NCBI RefSeq assembly: GCF_000002995.4
Contig: NW_025062476.1
Coordinates: forward strand, 6,065,001 to 6,129,000
Reading direction: 5' to 3'
Length of the DNA: 64,000 nt
DNA from: Brugia malayi
Lineage: Eukaryota; Nematoda; Chromadorea; Rhabditida; Onchocercidae
The stretch's first letter is position 1. Every line of letters begins with the position of its first letter. This document shows, in pieces, positions 26,001-42,105 of this stretch. The position numbers and the translations under genes were made by a program. The notes beneath the pieces are model-generated. The model did not search any database. It had not been told where the DNA came from and worked only from the letters and a program-made list of their open reading frames with translations.

Positions 26001-29000
26001 GAACAGAAACAGTTATGTGCAAATTGTTGGCATTGAAATGATTACATATAACTCATATTTCTTCCTTATCCTTTATGAAACCACAAGAAAAACTTTACTT
26101 CATCACTTTCAAAAATTAATTCGAGTAATGCAAAAGTAAAGGATAAAAAGCAGCGGTTTCTCCATCATTTCCCCATCTGTTCTACAATGTATATTATTAA
26201 TAACAAACCAATAACATATACTAAATTCTTCTAGAACATCACATTTATTTCTCGCCTAAAAAAACTGAAGCTGTGTTTTCATAATTCGAATTGAAACTTT
26301 GATAAAAATGGAACTACCTTTCATAATTTCGTAATTTTGTTATTCGAACAACAAACCCTTCACACAGTATAAATTCGCTCAATTCAGCAGTACTTTCAGC
26401 GGATAGCTCGCAACTATATGGATGAATATAATGATGGATTATTTATTGTCTAGCCTGGCTTAGAATTCTACACTACTAAATTTGAAATTAAATTAGAGCA
26501 CTACAATTAATAGGCATTGATTATTTTTAGTTACATGATTATCGGCATTGCTGGCTGTGTTTCGATGAATTATAAAATTCAATTCGCGTTATAAAAAGAA
26601 AAAAATGCTATCAGGAAATTCAACATTTGAGAAGAGATACGAATCACTGCAAAACTGTTCAACGATGAACACCCTATGATGGTCAGAAACAGCTTGTTGA
26701 AAAGTATAAATGCATTTGTCAACATAAACAACGGTCAAAGACAAGACATTGTTACGGTGTCTTTTTTCAGAAATCTTCTTTATAGGGAAATGTTCAGTGA
26801 AAATCTATCGTTCCTTGATCGTCAAGGTTTATTGCACAATAAGCGCATCGAAGCAGACTAATAGACGCCAACAGCAACAAAAACAACACCAACAATACTT
26901 TCATTTGCCATATTTGCCATCAAAAATCTGCAAAACTTTTTGCCCTTACCACTGCTTATCGAGGACTTTATGGGTATATTTAAACGTCCGTTTTCTGAAA
27001 GGAATTTTTGGATGCCTCGTCGTGATGGAATAGAGAATTTTGAAATCAGATTCATAAAGTCAATTTCCAACTTCAAAAAAAAAAATTTCCAACAGCAAAA
27101 TTTTTGGACTTTACTTAAACGTAATCATTTATGCATCTACCACTTGAAAAGTCACATTTAATGAATTTGGCATAAGATGGATTCCGTATGAATTATAAAT
27201 TCCACTGGCTCTAACAGACAAAAAGTGATGGCTTGGATATTTTACCTGAAATTACTAGCACTAAAAATCATTAACAAATTTTTTCAGAGAACTAGCAGTT
27301 GATTCAGATCTTCTTCGTACAGTCTTACTACTGCTAGTATTTATACTTCTAGAAGAAGATATATACAGCCATGATACTGACTGGTTATATTGTATTTAAT
27401 CTACTAGCTATCAGTGGCTGAAGTTTAACTATCGACTGATCATTACCTTTTGCCAATTTAGCAACCCAGTTCGTGGATCTTTGTAAAGAGTATATGATTC
27501 TGTGGTTTGTTAAATGTTCTGAAAATACCTCAAATCATATCGACTGAAAATATTATATATTAAAATATTAAAAGTTGAAATAAAGTCTGGCAATTATAAA
27601 TTTTATAGATACTACAAAAAATTTGTGCAACTTATAGATTTGCATAGGAAATTAAAAGGTCGGTTGATTCAGTGACCACAATCAAAGGTTAGAGTTCTTT
27701 GTTATGGAACGAAAGATTTCACTCAAGAAAAAATTTTTTTTATAGATCGGATCTGTATAATCAGTTTTCAGCGAAGAAATCGAACGAATGTTTCAGTAAA
27801 ATAAGTAATAAGTTTGAAATATATAATTAGTCCGAAAATATCTTTTACAACAGTATCACAGCAAAATACAAAAGAATAAAAAAATCGTTTTATGAAAGTT
27901 GAAGTTTAAATAGGATCATAAAAATTACCTATAAGATCAATTCTATAAAAAATTTCATTGCCGGCGGAGCATAATAGACAATGTATAGAAAATACGAATT
28001 TGCCAGTTACCTTTGTACTCTGCGTATCACCTGAAATGACCATTTACAAATTGTCAAATATTGTCTTTTTCCCTGATAAAAAATGAAAAATATTTTGACA
28101 CCAATCCATATCGAGAATGTTGGCAATTTGCAAACGCTGTCAAGTGTACGTCAAGTCTACACAAACGTTTATTAATCCACTGTAGATGGATGCATTCGAA
28201 TGATATCATGGTAAGACGTGTAAAGTTCGTTAAGGCTCCGTTCTGATCCTTGGGATGACATGGCCAACAGGTTTGTGGAAAAAAGATTTGCTTATAATTT
28301 TGTGGTTGGTTATAGTGTAATATATATTGTCCACTAACTGACAACAAATTATATCTCTCATCATTTGAACTACCACAAGTCGCATATATTCTGTATGCAA
28401 ATAGTTGAACTTATTGTCATAGCAATGGGCAAAAGGTGAAAAGATCAATAATGCATCCCAGAAATGAGCACGAATGAAGCATAAAACTCTCCATTTAATA
28501 AAAGGCATATATATATATATACATATATATACAGTCGATGTGACATGTAATGTTCCGAACAGAGAATATAACCTGCAAATGATGCACACTTGTCGTGCTT
28601 CGACATATCTGTTGTTTGTAAAGTAGTACCTAAGTTTTGAATTCATTTCAGTAATGCATCCGCAGTTTAATAAAATTATACCTTATTATAGAGTATCTAA
28701 GTACAAAGCTTTAAAAGGAAATAGGAATGGAAAGTGGAAATCAAAAATGTCAAGAAAAAATTACAGTGAAAAATTATGTCCAAAGTTCCATATCGGTCCA
28801 AATTTTAGTCAAAATTCACTTGAGCATAAGAATGAACAATCATTTAATGTCATCGCACCTATAATGTGATAGAATTTAATTACATTGTCCTATGATGCGT
28901 CGTGGACCCAATTTTAATTCATTCTATCTCATACTGATTAAAAAAATTCTAAGTCACTTTAATAATACAAAAAAAAAAACAGTACAAAAACAAACCCATG

Positions 29001-29853
29001 AATTTATTTCAAAAATCGGAAGAAAACAGGGGGAATGAACAGAGTGAAATTGTTTAAGTAGTTTGGCAATGAAGAACTCTTGCAACGCAAGAAAAATCTC
29101 TTACTGCTTTGATATTATGCAGTTCCGATCAAAGTTTGTGATGCTAATTGAGGTAAGAATAGGGATAAGTAAAAAGTCAAATAAAGTTCAATTTGAAGCA
29201 TAAGAATGTTATAAAGACATCGTGCTTTTCTAGGCCGATAGTTCTCCACTCTATGCAAACTGTATTTGCATCGAATTCAGCTTTGGCTTCTGCACCTTAT
29301 TTTGGTGGGATTTTTATATTATGAATTTTACGGAATTTATTTCAACAAAAAATAGAAAATTCAACTAATATAATAAGACACTGCACAAAAAGTGATCGGA
29401 CACACTTCACAACATTCTCTCATCAACGGACACTTCCGAACCACTCTCCTAGTAACCTTGTGCTGATTAGAAATGAGAGCAGAAGAGGAAACACAGAATA
29501 AAATTATCATTATGTTGTCCATCAGCACATTGGTCAAGTAGTACTTTTCATCTTTTAAAAGAAAATGAAAAAAAAAAAAAAAAAAAAAGAAAAAAATGTA
29601 ATAACAGCTGCATACGAATGCTTCAATAACAATGAGATCAGCTAAGCAACTCCAAAAATTCATTCAGAATTTTTTTTCCAATCATTTTCAAGGGAATATA
29701 TAGTTATTCCATAGGCCGTCATTTCTGAATAAACGATCTGTCCTTCAACCATAAAACAAAAATACTAAGAGAAATACCTTGCAAAATAAAAAACAAGAAA
29801 CATGTTCATGTGAAACGAGAACTATACATAGTGTAGGCGAATCGATCTATTCA
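23093..29853. other. Large intergenic region between mtr-4 and lin-31
   Basis: These 6.8 kb lie 5' of lin-31 and 3' of mtr-4, so promoter and enhancers of lin-31 should be here. I see no exon chain. Open frames such as 28230-28646 on the minus strand (138 codons) show no family similarity and no splice partners. A compact perfect hairpin lies at 25290-25326, a TA/CA-like short repeat near 28508-28533 and an A-rich tract at 29568-29589. Confidence 0.5.
25290..25326. repeat. Perfect inverted repeat, 16-bp arms, 5-base loop
   Basis: TACTAAATATGATTGT is followed by AGTCG and then its exact reverse complement ACAATCATATTTAGTA. A perfect 16-bp AT-rich palindrome with a tight loop could be a cruciform, a protein-binding palindrome or a small stem-loop. 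It is 2.2 kb upstream of the lin-31 start codon. Confidence 0.9.
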
Positions 29854-32800
29854 CTATAAATATAACGATGCCGTGAAAACGATATCACGTTTCAAAAGTA
29901 CTCGTGCTTGTTCAAAACGTGCTTCCAGATCTCCATTTCCAATTGCTTTTGAAGCACCCACCATCTCACGCAGCAATTCTTCCAAACGTCGCATGCAACG
30001 AATTATTGAACCTGCAATTTGATTAAAATAGAATGAGGATAATGAGGAAAGTAGTAACTGAATGTAACTATTCTCATCAGCTAGTCATAAAATAACCAAT
30101 GGAAGAACGCATACATATGCATACAAACATAAACATATAGACAGATAGAACACATATACAAAACAAATAAGTATACTAGTACCTTCAAAAACATCTGTTT
30201 TTTTTAAAATTTCAGCGAAAGAAGCACCAGTGCACCATGCATGGACTACGTCCATTAAATGCGGCTTAAACGATTCAACATATTTGTCTTCATCAATCTC
30301 AAGTTTTGATTCCTTTGTCACTCTTGCAATACGTCTGGCGTATTCCTGGAGCAATGATTTGAAGGTGAAAAACAGCAATCAAAAAATTTTATTCCACATG
30401 GGCTACAGAAATTGAAAAAAGCAGGTCGTCCAAAATTTTACACTACTGATGGAAAAGAAACAAATATTGCTTGCTAAATCTATTCTTTCGATCTTATGGA
30501 GATCTACCGCAGGAGAAAATAAGTAGTCTACCAAATTTTTTCAAAATTAAGAGATAAGAACTGATGGAATAAACCAGACAGTGTATGAGTTTGCATTAAT
30601 GTCAGTAAAAAATCAAAAATGGATCACTTAAATGAGAACAATTAATGTATTCATTAATCTTAACACAAAATAATAAATGGCTCACTTGCATTGCTCTTAA
30701 ACATCCACTAAGATCATCTGCTAATTTTGTTCCTCCTGCTTTCTCTTCAAATACAAAACATGAGAGTAAAGCTGCTAATTGTGGAGTAGCGAGTTCGGTA
30801 AATATGCCACCAAACATCATCTCCGTTAACATCAACTCATCTGCAGCACTTACTTCACACGATACACGCCCCTGAAATGCAGAACTCTCACTCGACTTCC
30901 ATGTCTATTCAGCTCACCCACTATGAGAAAAAACCGAGAATTAAAGCGTTCTAAATTAAATGATATAGTGAGATAACAGTATATATTAGGAAATATTTTA
31001 GTCGGCATTTTCCTAGAAATCCATATTACTTTTACAATTAATTGCATCTTTAACCTTTTGTGTAATCACATCATTCTCGTCACAATATTGCAACCTTCGA
31101 AGCACACGCTTGCGACATTTCAGCTCATCTAGCTGCAATAAACTTTGCGCTTTCTTTAGCTCAGTTTTTGCCACCTTCAGTTCCGCTTCCAATTCTAGTT
31201 TCTTTTCATACTGCTTGTAGATTTCGTCAAATTTACTGTTTTCCCTAAACTGCTTCCATTAGTCAGAAAACTGCAAACACCAATGCGATTTGAATATTAA
31301 ACTGGAGGCAAACGTACTTTAAAGGATGACTATCCTTTCGTTTTTCCAGCGCTTGCAATTTAATAATATTTTCTTGTAGCACTGAATCATTTATTTTCAT
31401 GTCGTTTAACGGGTCAAGCAAAGGCATTATTCCGTTGAACCTTTTCAAAACTTCCTGAAACGTCGTAAAGAGAATATGGAAAAACATTGATAAAATACAA
31501 CAATAAGGGCTGGAATATGCTGCTAGATTATAAAGCTGTTACTTTTATAACGCGACCAGCACTTTGTTTCCCCTCGTATGCTTTCAGATTCTGTGGCAAT
31601 TTTACGCGTGCTGCACTTATTTCAGATACGCAACTGATAGCAACAGATACAACCTAAATAGCATTTCAACTCATCATCAATATTATTTAGAAAGGAGATC
31701 CGGTATATTTTTCGTTAGCGACTAAAAAAAAAGATATATTTTAATAAAAAAAATTAAAAAATAATGGTATATTTTCGTTAATGATAAAAAAAAATATGAT
31801 TTAATAATGACCTCTACCACCCCTTTCTCATTTGCATTAGGCGGCCGCAACTGTGTAATATCTGATAAATTTTTCGCACTTTCTGTAGACAGCAATATCA
31901 ATACATCTAGTACATACATCACGTCCAAGCCAAGAGGATCAACCGGATTCGCTTTTTTGTGGAAGTCCAACAGAGCTGCCCACCCAAAATCTTTGCCGTT
32001 TGAAACAATCTGAGCGCATAGAGTTAATATTTCACGATATCGAAAAAAAATTGGGAGTAAAAAATATACAATAATATCTGGGACCAAATTCAAGCTGAAA
32101 TTAAACAAAAAGATCATGATTTATACAAAATAAACAAACATGAAGCAAACGTCCAGCTTGCAGAAAGGGTACAAGATATTTTGGTTTCGTGACCACTTCT
32201 TTTACAGCTTCTTTCAATACATTAATCTGTTTTTCCATTTGATAATAACCTGATATTTCCGTTTCTTTGTCAATTTTATAAGCAGAAAGTTCTTCTTTCT
32301 TCCTTTCTACGTCTGCAAATTTAATTCCAAACTGAAGAAATTTATATGAAACTTTTATAAGACTATCAATAACTAATATATAACAAACTTCCATAGAGCT
32401 GCGGCAAGGCATCATAATTCTGGAACTGATAAAATGAATTCTCTAGCATAAATTCAGGATTTATCCCTTCAACTCGAAGGAGGTTCAAAACCATATTGTA
32501 AGTCAGGCGAAACTGCGAGTTAAGTGGATCTGGCGCACCTTAAAGGAAATCAATGAGAAAAATTTCTCCATAAATTCCAATAACAGATATGTAGACAAAA
32601 TCCTTTCATAAAGAATCACCTTTAATAATTTGTTTTGCCACATCCTGTCCCATTTGCTGATCAACCATTAATATTACAAGACCACGGTCGTCCTTACCAC
32701 GACGTCCAGCTCGCCCACTCATTTGAATATATTCACCTGATGTAATCCAACTGAAAACACCGATTTTTAACCAAAATGAATGGGAGAAAAAATATTAAAA

Positions 32801-33600
32801 ACTCTAATCCTCATATATCTAGATGAATTGCGAGAGTATATTTGCACAAAAAAGTTCCTCAAGGTCCACAACTAACATGTACTTAAACTGTGATAGGTAC
32901 CACACTGTTAACTCTTTTGATGATTGCAAAGGAGAAAACATAAAAAATTTGTAACCAAATAAAAATAATCCAAACCGATAATCTTTTCCATCGAATTTTC
33001 TTGCCGATGTGAACAGCACTGTCCGAGCAGGCATATTTAGACCCATAGCAAAAGTTTCGGTGGCAAACAAAGTCTACAAAATACTTTCACTGATATGGCA
33101 TACGATTTTACGATATTTTCATTTGATGAAGTGCCTATGCATTTTTGCAATCGTATGCCTTTATTTCATCGTATGCTATTATTAACTTAATTTTGAAAAC
33201 TTCAAATAATGCGTCCCTAGAAAAACTTTACCATTCATTAATAATTTTTCTTTTATCTCCTGCCAATATTGCAATAACTTTCATTCGTAATAAAATAGTT
33301 TCTGTCTTGTTTGTGCTACAAATTTCAATAAACTGAAAAGAGATAAATTACACATTGTTAGACTTACTTTGATTAAACCCTCTCCGAATAAAATTTCGAT
33401 CACTTCCTTAACAATTGGCAATAAACCCGAATGATGCACACCAATACCACGCAACAACAATGGTAGCACTCGTCCAATTTCAGGCAATTTGCTGTCTTCA
33501 TCGGATAACAAACTGATTGCATTAACAAATATTTCTTTTACCTTTGCTTTTTCATCTTCTAAAAAATTATGCAAATGCTACTGAAGTTCAAACCTCTTCG

Positions 33601-33694
<94 letters not shown>

Positions 33695-36594
33695 CCTGTA
33701 TTGAAGTCCAAACTCGTCATTTGTGTTGCATATGCTTCACACTCTTTTCGACTGAATGAGAAAATGATGACTGGAATCATGTCTCGTTCCTTAAGCGTAC
33801 GGATTATATTCACCACATGAGGTGTACCTGGAGAGATGAAAATATAAATATATTTTCAAAACAAATAACTTTTTAATAACCTAAAATTAAGGAATTCAAA
33901 AATCCTACTTTTTAAAATTCATTTGGTAATGTAAAAGTCTGTCAGTAATACTTTTTCACAGATAATACTCAAAGCTCTTTGCACTCTTGCAAATTTATCA
34001 AAAATAATCGCTGTAGCAGATAAAAGAAATTTAGATAGATTACTTAAAATATAACAGTAAACAGTAAGACCAACTGTTCCTTCAAAACACAAAGATTTTT
34101 TAATTTGAAGACGGTATCGAAACAAATGAAAGGAAGATCACAATAAAACCAATCAAAAAAAAAAAAATAACAACAAAGTATCAATAGACAAAACTTTTAG
34201 AATAAACAATATAAAAATCAATCATAAGATTACCTGATGTTCCACCTTTCTTCCCTCTGTTGATTCCACCCTGTCCTGCATCTCCCACTTGTGACAGCAC
34301 ATTCATTGCTTCAGTAAATTTATCCTCTCGAAAAATTCCCTAAAATATCTTTTTTAGAGAATCAAATCATTATGTCGATACAAAAACAGGACTGTAATAA
34401 ATCTTAGAACACAAACGAATAATAGTAGAGAATCGCTTCAAAAAAGGCAACAAGGCTAACCGGAAAACAAAACTTACCTGCATATTTACAACTTCATATA
34501 GGCCTGAACCACCAGCTGGGTATATGAAATGCTGCAAAGGCACTGGACGATAATCGGTATATATAACATGAACCGGTTGATCGTGAAGATAAACTACCCA
34601 ATCTGCAAAATCATTTTTATGAAATTTCAATAAAACAATAGAAGAAAAGTCCACAAATATCATTAAAGCAATAACAGTTCATCTTTTTTTAGTATTTTAT
34701 TTGTAAAAGTTTTTTTTTTTTTTTTCAATATTTTATTTGTACAAGTAAGACTGACCTGCAAACTGCCTTGCATTTGGAATTGTAGCAGAAAGAAAAACAT
34801 AATGTACAGTGTCAGGTAGTAAAATAATTGTTTCTTCCCACACAACGCCACGCTCTAAAAAATAAATATCGCAAACACCTCATTAAAAAGCAATTTTTTA
34901 ATGCTGGATTCATACATCACAGCTGCGAATACATCCATATAAGATCTCTTTTGGAGCATACTAAAGACAGTCGTCCGTACGAACCAGAAATTTATGAACG
35001 TTAGAATAATTTTCTGAAAATCACAAACCTTTATCGCGCATATAGTGAATTTCATCGAAAATTACCCAGCCAACTTCCCTCATAATCTCCGAACCACGGT
35101 ATAACATTGATCGCAGAATTTCTGTCGTCATGACAATGCAAGAAGCATCCGGATTCAACGTATTGTCACCAGTCATCAAACCTACATCCTAAAATCATTT
35201 GACAAAAATCAATCTACAGAAATTTTTCACATTATTATGAAGTTACGAAAAAAACTTACACCAAATTCCTCTTCCAATTCTCGATATTTTTGATTAGATA
35301 AGGCTTTGATAGGCGAAGTATATATAACGCGCTGCTTATCACGTAAAGACATCGCTATCGCATATCTAAATTATAGAATTTAGTTGCACTTTATATGTTG
35401 CTTAATTGATAACTTAAAGCAATGTATCTTAACAATTTTTCTCAACAACCTTAGCATGCAGTAAAAGGAACTACATAGTCTTGCAAGTGCAAAAAACTTT
35501 GAAGGTAAAGTATGTTGCTATAAATTTCATTGTATGAAATTTACGAGAACTGACCAGCATGAATACGATTCCAAAAGACTTACAATGCAACAACAGTTTT
35601 TCCAGCAGAAGTATGGGCTGATACAAGAACGGAATGACTATTATCAATACAGGTGATTGCTTCTCTTTGAAAGGCATCTAACTGGAATTCATACATCTTG
35701 GCCGGAGCTGTTGTACGTGGCTTCAATGGTACATATTCCATATTTGGTGGCAAGACGATCTGGAAAAATGGTCGTGCAAAGGCAGGAAAACCAAAAAATT
35801 TTGTTTAATAATTTGAAAGGTCATGAAACTACTTCGTGTGAACAATTTCCTTCACTTTCGACAGTTTTGATATTGTTTCGTGGATGGGAAGCTAAACCAG
35901 GAAGCTCCTCCATAGTCTCATTTTTCGACCTTTTCGGTAATAATCCTAGAAAAAAAAAAAAAAAAAAAACCTTTGTTACTGGTGTAAAAGAAGCACTTTA
36001 GACATGAGGTAAAAGTTATTAAATTTACTGAATCAATAAATACAATCGAGTAAATCAATAAAGATACCTGTGTCGTTGTCATCTGCATTATCATCGCCAT
36101 AACCATCGTCATCACTTGTTACCACTTTAATATCTTTATTTGCAGCATTGCCTGCCGCTAATTGTCCCAGCAATTGGTTGGCTCGTTCACGAGCTTCCTT
36201 TTGCTTTTTCTTACTCGTCTGAACATGATTTTTCAAAAATCAAAAAACCAAACATGTAACCAACAGCCATATATCAGTTAAAAAAATAAAACATTTAATA
36301 AAAGACTTAAAAGTCAAATTCTAAAGAAGAACTTAAAGGTTTTTAAAAAACATCGTAAAGAATGGAGAAAATACTAAAATCGGCAAAATATTGCAGTAAA
36401 TATCTGGATAACTCAATCTGACAGTATTGACACCATAGATAAATCGAGATCAAATTAACTTTGCGAAGAAAACTTTTTGAACGAATTACCTCTGTCTTCT
36501 GGACGGACCTATTCGACACTTCCTTCCTACTCGTACTACTGGATGAACTACTACCTTCCGCAAAAACATTGAACATTTCCATATCTTCATCCAT
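29854..36594 (-). CDS. mtr-4: MTR4 exosome RNA helicase (Ski2-like DExH)
   Basis: ATP-dependent 3'-5' RNA helicase that feeds substrates to the nuclear exosome (TRAMP/NEXT-type complexes). 22 exons close in phase (36490-36594, 36068-36218, 35833-35945, 35584-35759, 35260-35365, 35029-35188, 34756-34854, 34478-34602, 34234-34339, 33696-33827, 33368-33558, 32976-33073, 32620-32750, 32389-32538, 32140-32312, 31812-32009, 31543-31653, 31318-31454, 31055-31244, 30686-30871, 30183-30345, 29854-30011), giving about 1052 residues, the family length. Motifs in order: Walker [27 protein letters not shown] box, [24 protein letters not shown], the arch/KOW part [10 protein letters not shown], and a C-terminal helical domain with [19 protein letters not shown] and the end [10 protein letters not shown]. 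The N-terminus is acidic/Ser-rich (SSSSSS). The acceptor of the exon at 32312 was chosen by phase. A (TA)n tract sits in the intron at 33.6 kb. Confidence 0.96.
31702..31808. repeat. Direct repeat inside an mtr-4 intron
   Basis: GGTATATTTTTCGTTAGCGA... at about 31702 recurs as GGTATATTTTCGTTAATGA... at about 31763. Each is followed by an A run and an ATAT...TTTAATAA segment. This is a roughly 61-bp tandem duplication between the exons 31543-31653 and 31812-32009. The second copy abuts the splice donor of the latter exon. Confidence 0.7.
33604..33690. repeat. (TA)n microsatellite interrupted by a T tract
   Basis: About 36 bases of alternating AT, then about 12 T, then about 39 bases of alternating AT. 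It lies in the mtr-4 intron between exons 33696-33827 and 33368-33558 and starts only a few bases past the splice donor. Strongly hairpin-prone and probably length-variable. Confidence 0.95.
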
Positions 36595-36614
36595 GAGATA
36601 CACCACTCACGTCA

Positions 36615-36623
36615 CCTATATAA
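36615..36623 (-). promoter_or_regulatory. Possible splice/trans-splice acceptor of mtr-4
   Basis: On the minus strand TTTATATAG precedes GTGACG about 21 bases upstream of the mtr-4 ATG, with no matching upstream donor recognised. This fits a spliced-leader addition site, but a 5' UTR intron is equally possible. Confidence 0.35.
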
Positions 36624-37875
36624 AGTGAACAAATGAAGACATAAAATGCGGAATTAATAACAAACTGTGAGCACTCACTCTTTTCCACCAACGTTTTAGC
36701 CACAGGTCCCCCAAATTTATGACCAACAAGAAACACTGCATAGCTCTGTCAAACACCACAAATCACACCATGTACAATCCTAATCGAAGAAGAATAAATC
36801 CTTCAATACTGCTAATGTTGTAAAGATAATTTTGAATTCGGGAAGAGTAAATTGAAAGCAATGAAACACTAAAAAAAAGAAAAAGAAAAAAAAAAACGAT
36901 TAGCTTCCTTTCGTCACCATACCATTAATCTATGAATATCGTAAGTAAACCAAGCGAATAACAGGACACACAACAAGTGCATTTCTTGAAGGAAATTTAG
37001 TTATGTTTGAAATGAAATGTTTTCTATTATCCTTGAAGCAAGCATGCTTCAGTGGTAGTAGAAAACGGTTGGGGAAGTATCTTCGTGTAACTACAGATTA
37101 AGACACTTCTCGCCATGTACAACGTGCACTTGCAAAGGTAGCGACGCCCATCCCATCAACACCACCCAGAATTCAAAAGAAGCGACAACACAGCCTGCAG
37201 GTGGTACTAGACAAATAAATATTTATATGCGACTTTGACGAGAACCAAATGAAACGAAGATATCATGTTGTATTATTATTGTTATTAATGGTCTTGATGT
37301 CGTGTTGTTACATTTAAATTTTTCGTCAATGTTTTGAGAAGAGTGATTCACTACATGAAGTTTACTGCTTCATTTAGGTCAAACCTGATCTCTCTTGGAA
37401 AGGATCTGTTGATTCAAATCTATTGTTACTTATTTTGCTGAGAGAAAATAAGCGGCTGTAACAATTGAAAAAAAAAAGAAATTTATATTGGATGAATATT
37501 TAATTAGCATAATAATGGAAATAGAATGAAGTCATCATTCTACTAAGGGGTAACAAGCACAGTAGCGACGATTTATCCATGTAAAGGATAGAGATGAACT
37601 GGTGAATAATTCGATAGGCTTCTTTAAACACTTGGTTTTCCTAATTTCAAATTTTTTCTCTTCTATAATCTTCACATATTTAAAATAATTGCACTCTCTC
37701 ACGCTTGCCTTAGTTTTTCTCATCGGATTCTAGACGATATAGTCCTTCAATCATCCGAAATTTTTTCGTGGCAATCCTTTTGTCGAAACAGCTCACAAAT
37801 CAATTCACATAATTTATCCGTAATTTTAATTAAAACATGAAGAACTTCAACAATTTTTGGGGTTGTGTTTTCTGG
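36624..37875. other. Intergenic between kinase and mtr-4
   Basis: About 1.25 kb separate the kinase stop from the mtr-4 start on the same strand. I see no further exons. It should hold the kinase 3' UTR and the mtr-4 5' region. It contains purine-rich low-complexity near 36870-36900 and an A run near 37467. Confidence 0.5.
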
Positions 37876-40530
<2,655 letters not shown>

Positions 40531-40863
40531 CTAATAAGGCTTACGTTTCTTTCGAACCTACAAATTTGATTCTTGAAAAAGTAGCAACAAGTACTTTTCC
40601 CACATTTTCAATGCTTTTATGATTATCTTTTTTTTATTTAATCATTATGTAAATTTGCTAGATTACAATAAATCTACATAAATATTGACTTCAGATGGAA
40701 GTGTACATCTCATTCATATATCAGCTAAGTTCCTTGCTCCTCCACTGTTGGGCTTTTTTAATAGGAAAAATGATTAGATGAATATTCTTAACTAACTGAC
40801 TAGAATACTTTGACGTTTCACTCATTATACGTTACAACTGTTTACGGAGTTCACACTGATCAC

Positions 40864-40891
40864 AAAATAGACGATGAAAATCGTCTATTTT
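40864..40891. repeat. Perfect 12-bp inverted repeat with GAAA loop
   Basis: AAAATAGACGAT, then GAAA, then ATCGTCTATTTT. The arms are exact reverse complements. On the plus strand the RNA would be a stable stem capped by a GNRA-type tetraloop. It lies about 330 bases upstream of the kinase ATG and about 160 bases before the enolase pseudogene. Confidence 0.9.
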
Positions 40892-41051
40892 CAATTTGTT
40901 ACCTTTACTACTGCCTCAGAGAAATTCAAATTGGACTCATTGAATTGTTTATACTAAATCTGAACTCTGTCCGATATCTTCCTGTTTGAAAATATTGTTT
41001 GTAAATTGTTTTACGGTGGTTTTATGATTTCTTTACAGGAACTTTTTGTCA

Positions 41052-42105
41052 GTGACGACTAATAATGCTGATTACTGCTATTGTGCCCATCACATCTATG
41101 ATTCTCGAGGCAATCTAACAGTAGAAGTTGATCTTACTACTAAGAAAGGTCAGCCTTCTGCATCTTACTTAATCAATTTACACTACATTTTGAATAATTC
41201 TTGTCAAACTCTAGACATGTTTCGCGCAGCGATGCCAATTGATGCATCAATAGGTGTGCATGAGGTACTCGAACTTCGTGATCAAAATGAGGATGTTCAT
41301 CATGGAAAAGGAGTTCCAAAGGTAGTTAAAAATGTCAACGAACAAATAGCTTCAGCATTGATTTCTAAAGTAAGTTAAATTAACTTATTTTTTTTAAATT
41401 AACTTTTTTCCTTATTTGATCTATGTCGCAAATTTTTTGAAAATTTGAATGGTTTTGAATAGTTGGATCCGACCCAGCAAAAAGAAATCGATGGATTTCT
41501 TCTTCAGCTTGATGGAACCGAGAATATAAATGTGAGTGCTTCTATCTTTTCATTAATGATCGGCATTCTAATAGTCTATAAAAGATGTGAATAAACAAAC
41601 CGTCCTCTTATAGAAACCTATAAACACGAACTGACTGTCAAAACTGTGAGCACAAAATAACCAACTTTCTGCACTTAACACTTCATTAACATCGAAGGAT
41701 TAAACTGCAATTGCAAATTATTTCCTCTGTGATAAGGCAGGAATTGAAAATTATTTAGCAAAATTTGGTGCTAATGCAATTTTGGCATTTGTTAGCAGTA
41801 CGCAAGGCTGGTGTTGTTTGTAAGTGTTTACAAATACACTGCTGAACTAGCATGTGTGGAGGTAGTCGTTCTGCCGGTACCTGCCATGAATGTTATCAAC
41901 ATGCTGGTAATAAACTTGCAATGCAGATTGAGCTTGTTTATTGAGGCTGCTAAATCTGCAGTCATTAAATTTTCTAAATTTGTTATAATACATCTTCAAT
42001 ATCAGGAATTCATGATTATGCCCGTTGGAGATTCCTCCTTCACTTAAGCAAAGCGCATAGATACTGAAGTTTACCACAACTGAAAATATGAAAAAAATAT
42101 CACTT
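41052..42105 (+). pseudogene. Broken, intron-containing enolase copy (N-terminal half)
   Basis: Blocks of enolase similarity occur in order: [19 protein letters not shown] (41052 onward), [16 protein letters not shown] and [17 protein letters not shown] (to 41369), LDPTQQKEIDGFLLQLDGTE (41463-41531), KFGANAILA (41759 onward), YKYTAELA and VVLPVPAMNVIN, then HAGNKLAMQ in another frame, and EFMIMPVGDSSFT (from 42006) ending in a stop where the family has Glu. Intact enolase is a glycolytic enzyme of about 430 residues. Here only about the first 200 positions remain, with frameshifts near 41803 and 41899 (a loss where GGS is expected), a stop at 42045 and no active-site C-terminal half. Introns with GTAAGT and GTGAGT donors persist, so this is a duplicated rather than a retroposed copy. 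It is the only plus-strand gene trace in the window. Confidence 0.9.

Noticed and set aside
28230..28646. 138-codon minus-strand open frame upstream of lin-31
   Set aside because: No family similarity, no splice partners, includes ATATATAC simple sequence read as ICIYIYM, and composition like other chance frames in AT-rich DNA.
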